Shown: piece by piece, positions 23,340 through 23,369 of the stretch
Layout of the letters: each line of letters begins with the position of its first letter
Position numbering within the stretch: the stretch's first letter is position 1
Assembly: GCA_900753715.1 (NCBI GenBank)
Contig: CAAEAE010000029.1
Coordinates: 1 to 23,369, forward strand
Source of the DNA: an uncultured Roseburia sp.
Lineage (GTDB): Bacteria > Bacillota_A > Clostridia > Lachnospirales > Lachnospiraceae
Length of the DNA: 23,369 nt
Reading direction: 5' to 3'
The notes under the pieces: model-generated
What the model saw: the letters and a program-made list of their open reading frames with translations, nothing else
The model's database searches: none
What the model was told of the DNA's origin: nothing
Position numbers and translations under genes: made by a program

Positions 23340-23369
23340 TCGTGCAGCTTCGTCCCATTTGGAGGGAAA
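23322..23369 (+). other. Leader of an unseen downstream gene
   Basis: The last 48 bases contain no gene. They end with GGAGGG (23361-23366), a good ribosome binding site, so the next start codon should fall just beyond the right edge. GGAC (23322-23325) and GTCC (23352-23355) could pair at the base of a loose stem. The gene may be the third member of the two-component operon. Confidence 0.5.

Overview
The window looks like chromosomal DNA of a spore-forming gut Clostridia, most likely Lachnospiraceae. The case rests on forespore genes (spoVAD, spoVAE), strong AAGGAGG-type ribosome binding sites, an AgrC-like GHKL kinase with a LytTR regulator, a DUF4037/DUF4125 protein, and a very long signal-peptide surface protein ending in a sortase-like APQTG signal. 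I see no tRNA, rRNA, CRISPR array, transposase or phage gene.

Layout. Positions 1-1106 hold the 3' part of a DUF4037-DUF4125 gene, followed by a small Gly/Met-rich protein (1253-1690) and a bidirectional terminator. On the minus strand, 2910-1775, is a two-gene unit: a short-chain dehydrogenase of the 3-alpha-hydroxysteroid dehydrogenase type and an NTF2/SnoaL-like protein. It is divergent from a MocR-type regulator (3032-4519), and the shared intergenic region carries a GATACC direct repeat. Next comes an isolated spoVAD (4562-5593), preceded by a near-consensus sigma-G promoter and closed by a strong terminator.

Positions 5670-13324 form a carbohydrate-uptake locus: a promoter with an overlapping operator-like dyad, a lipoprotein solute-binding protein, two MalF/MalG-type permeases, a GH66 dextranase-family enzyme without a signal peptide, an AraC-type regulator, and an (alpha/alpha)6 glycosidase most like GH125. 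The likely scheme is import of alpha-1,6-glucan oligosaccharides followed by cytoplasmic cleavage. The transporter ATPase is not encoded here. A small unknown protein, a RidA deaminase, a shikimate-kinase-like protein and spoVAE follow (13425-15034). SpoVAE has its own apparent sigma-G promoter and a 13-bp inverted repeat that buries its start codon.

The 323-base gap 15035-15357 holds a terminator and two candidate promoters for the giant surface protein (15358-21198, 1946 aa). That gene has a 9-residue tandem repeat near its N-terminus, three Cys-ribbon plus beta-strand modules, Ig-like domains and a wall-anchoring tail. A near-copy of the upstream terminator closes it. The window ends with a LytTR response regulator and GHKL sensor kinase (21292-23321), then a short leader with a ribosome binding site for a gene beyond the window.

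The most interesting signal is regulatory: a predicted switch at spoVAE in which read-through mRNA hides the start codon in a hairpin, while the sigma-G transcript would begin inside the hairpin's left arm and escape it.
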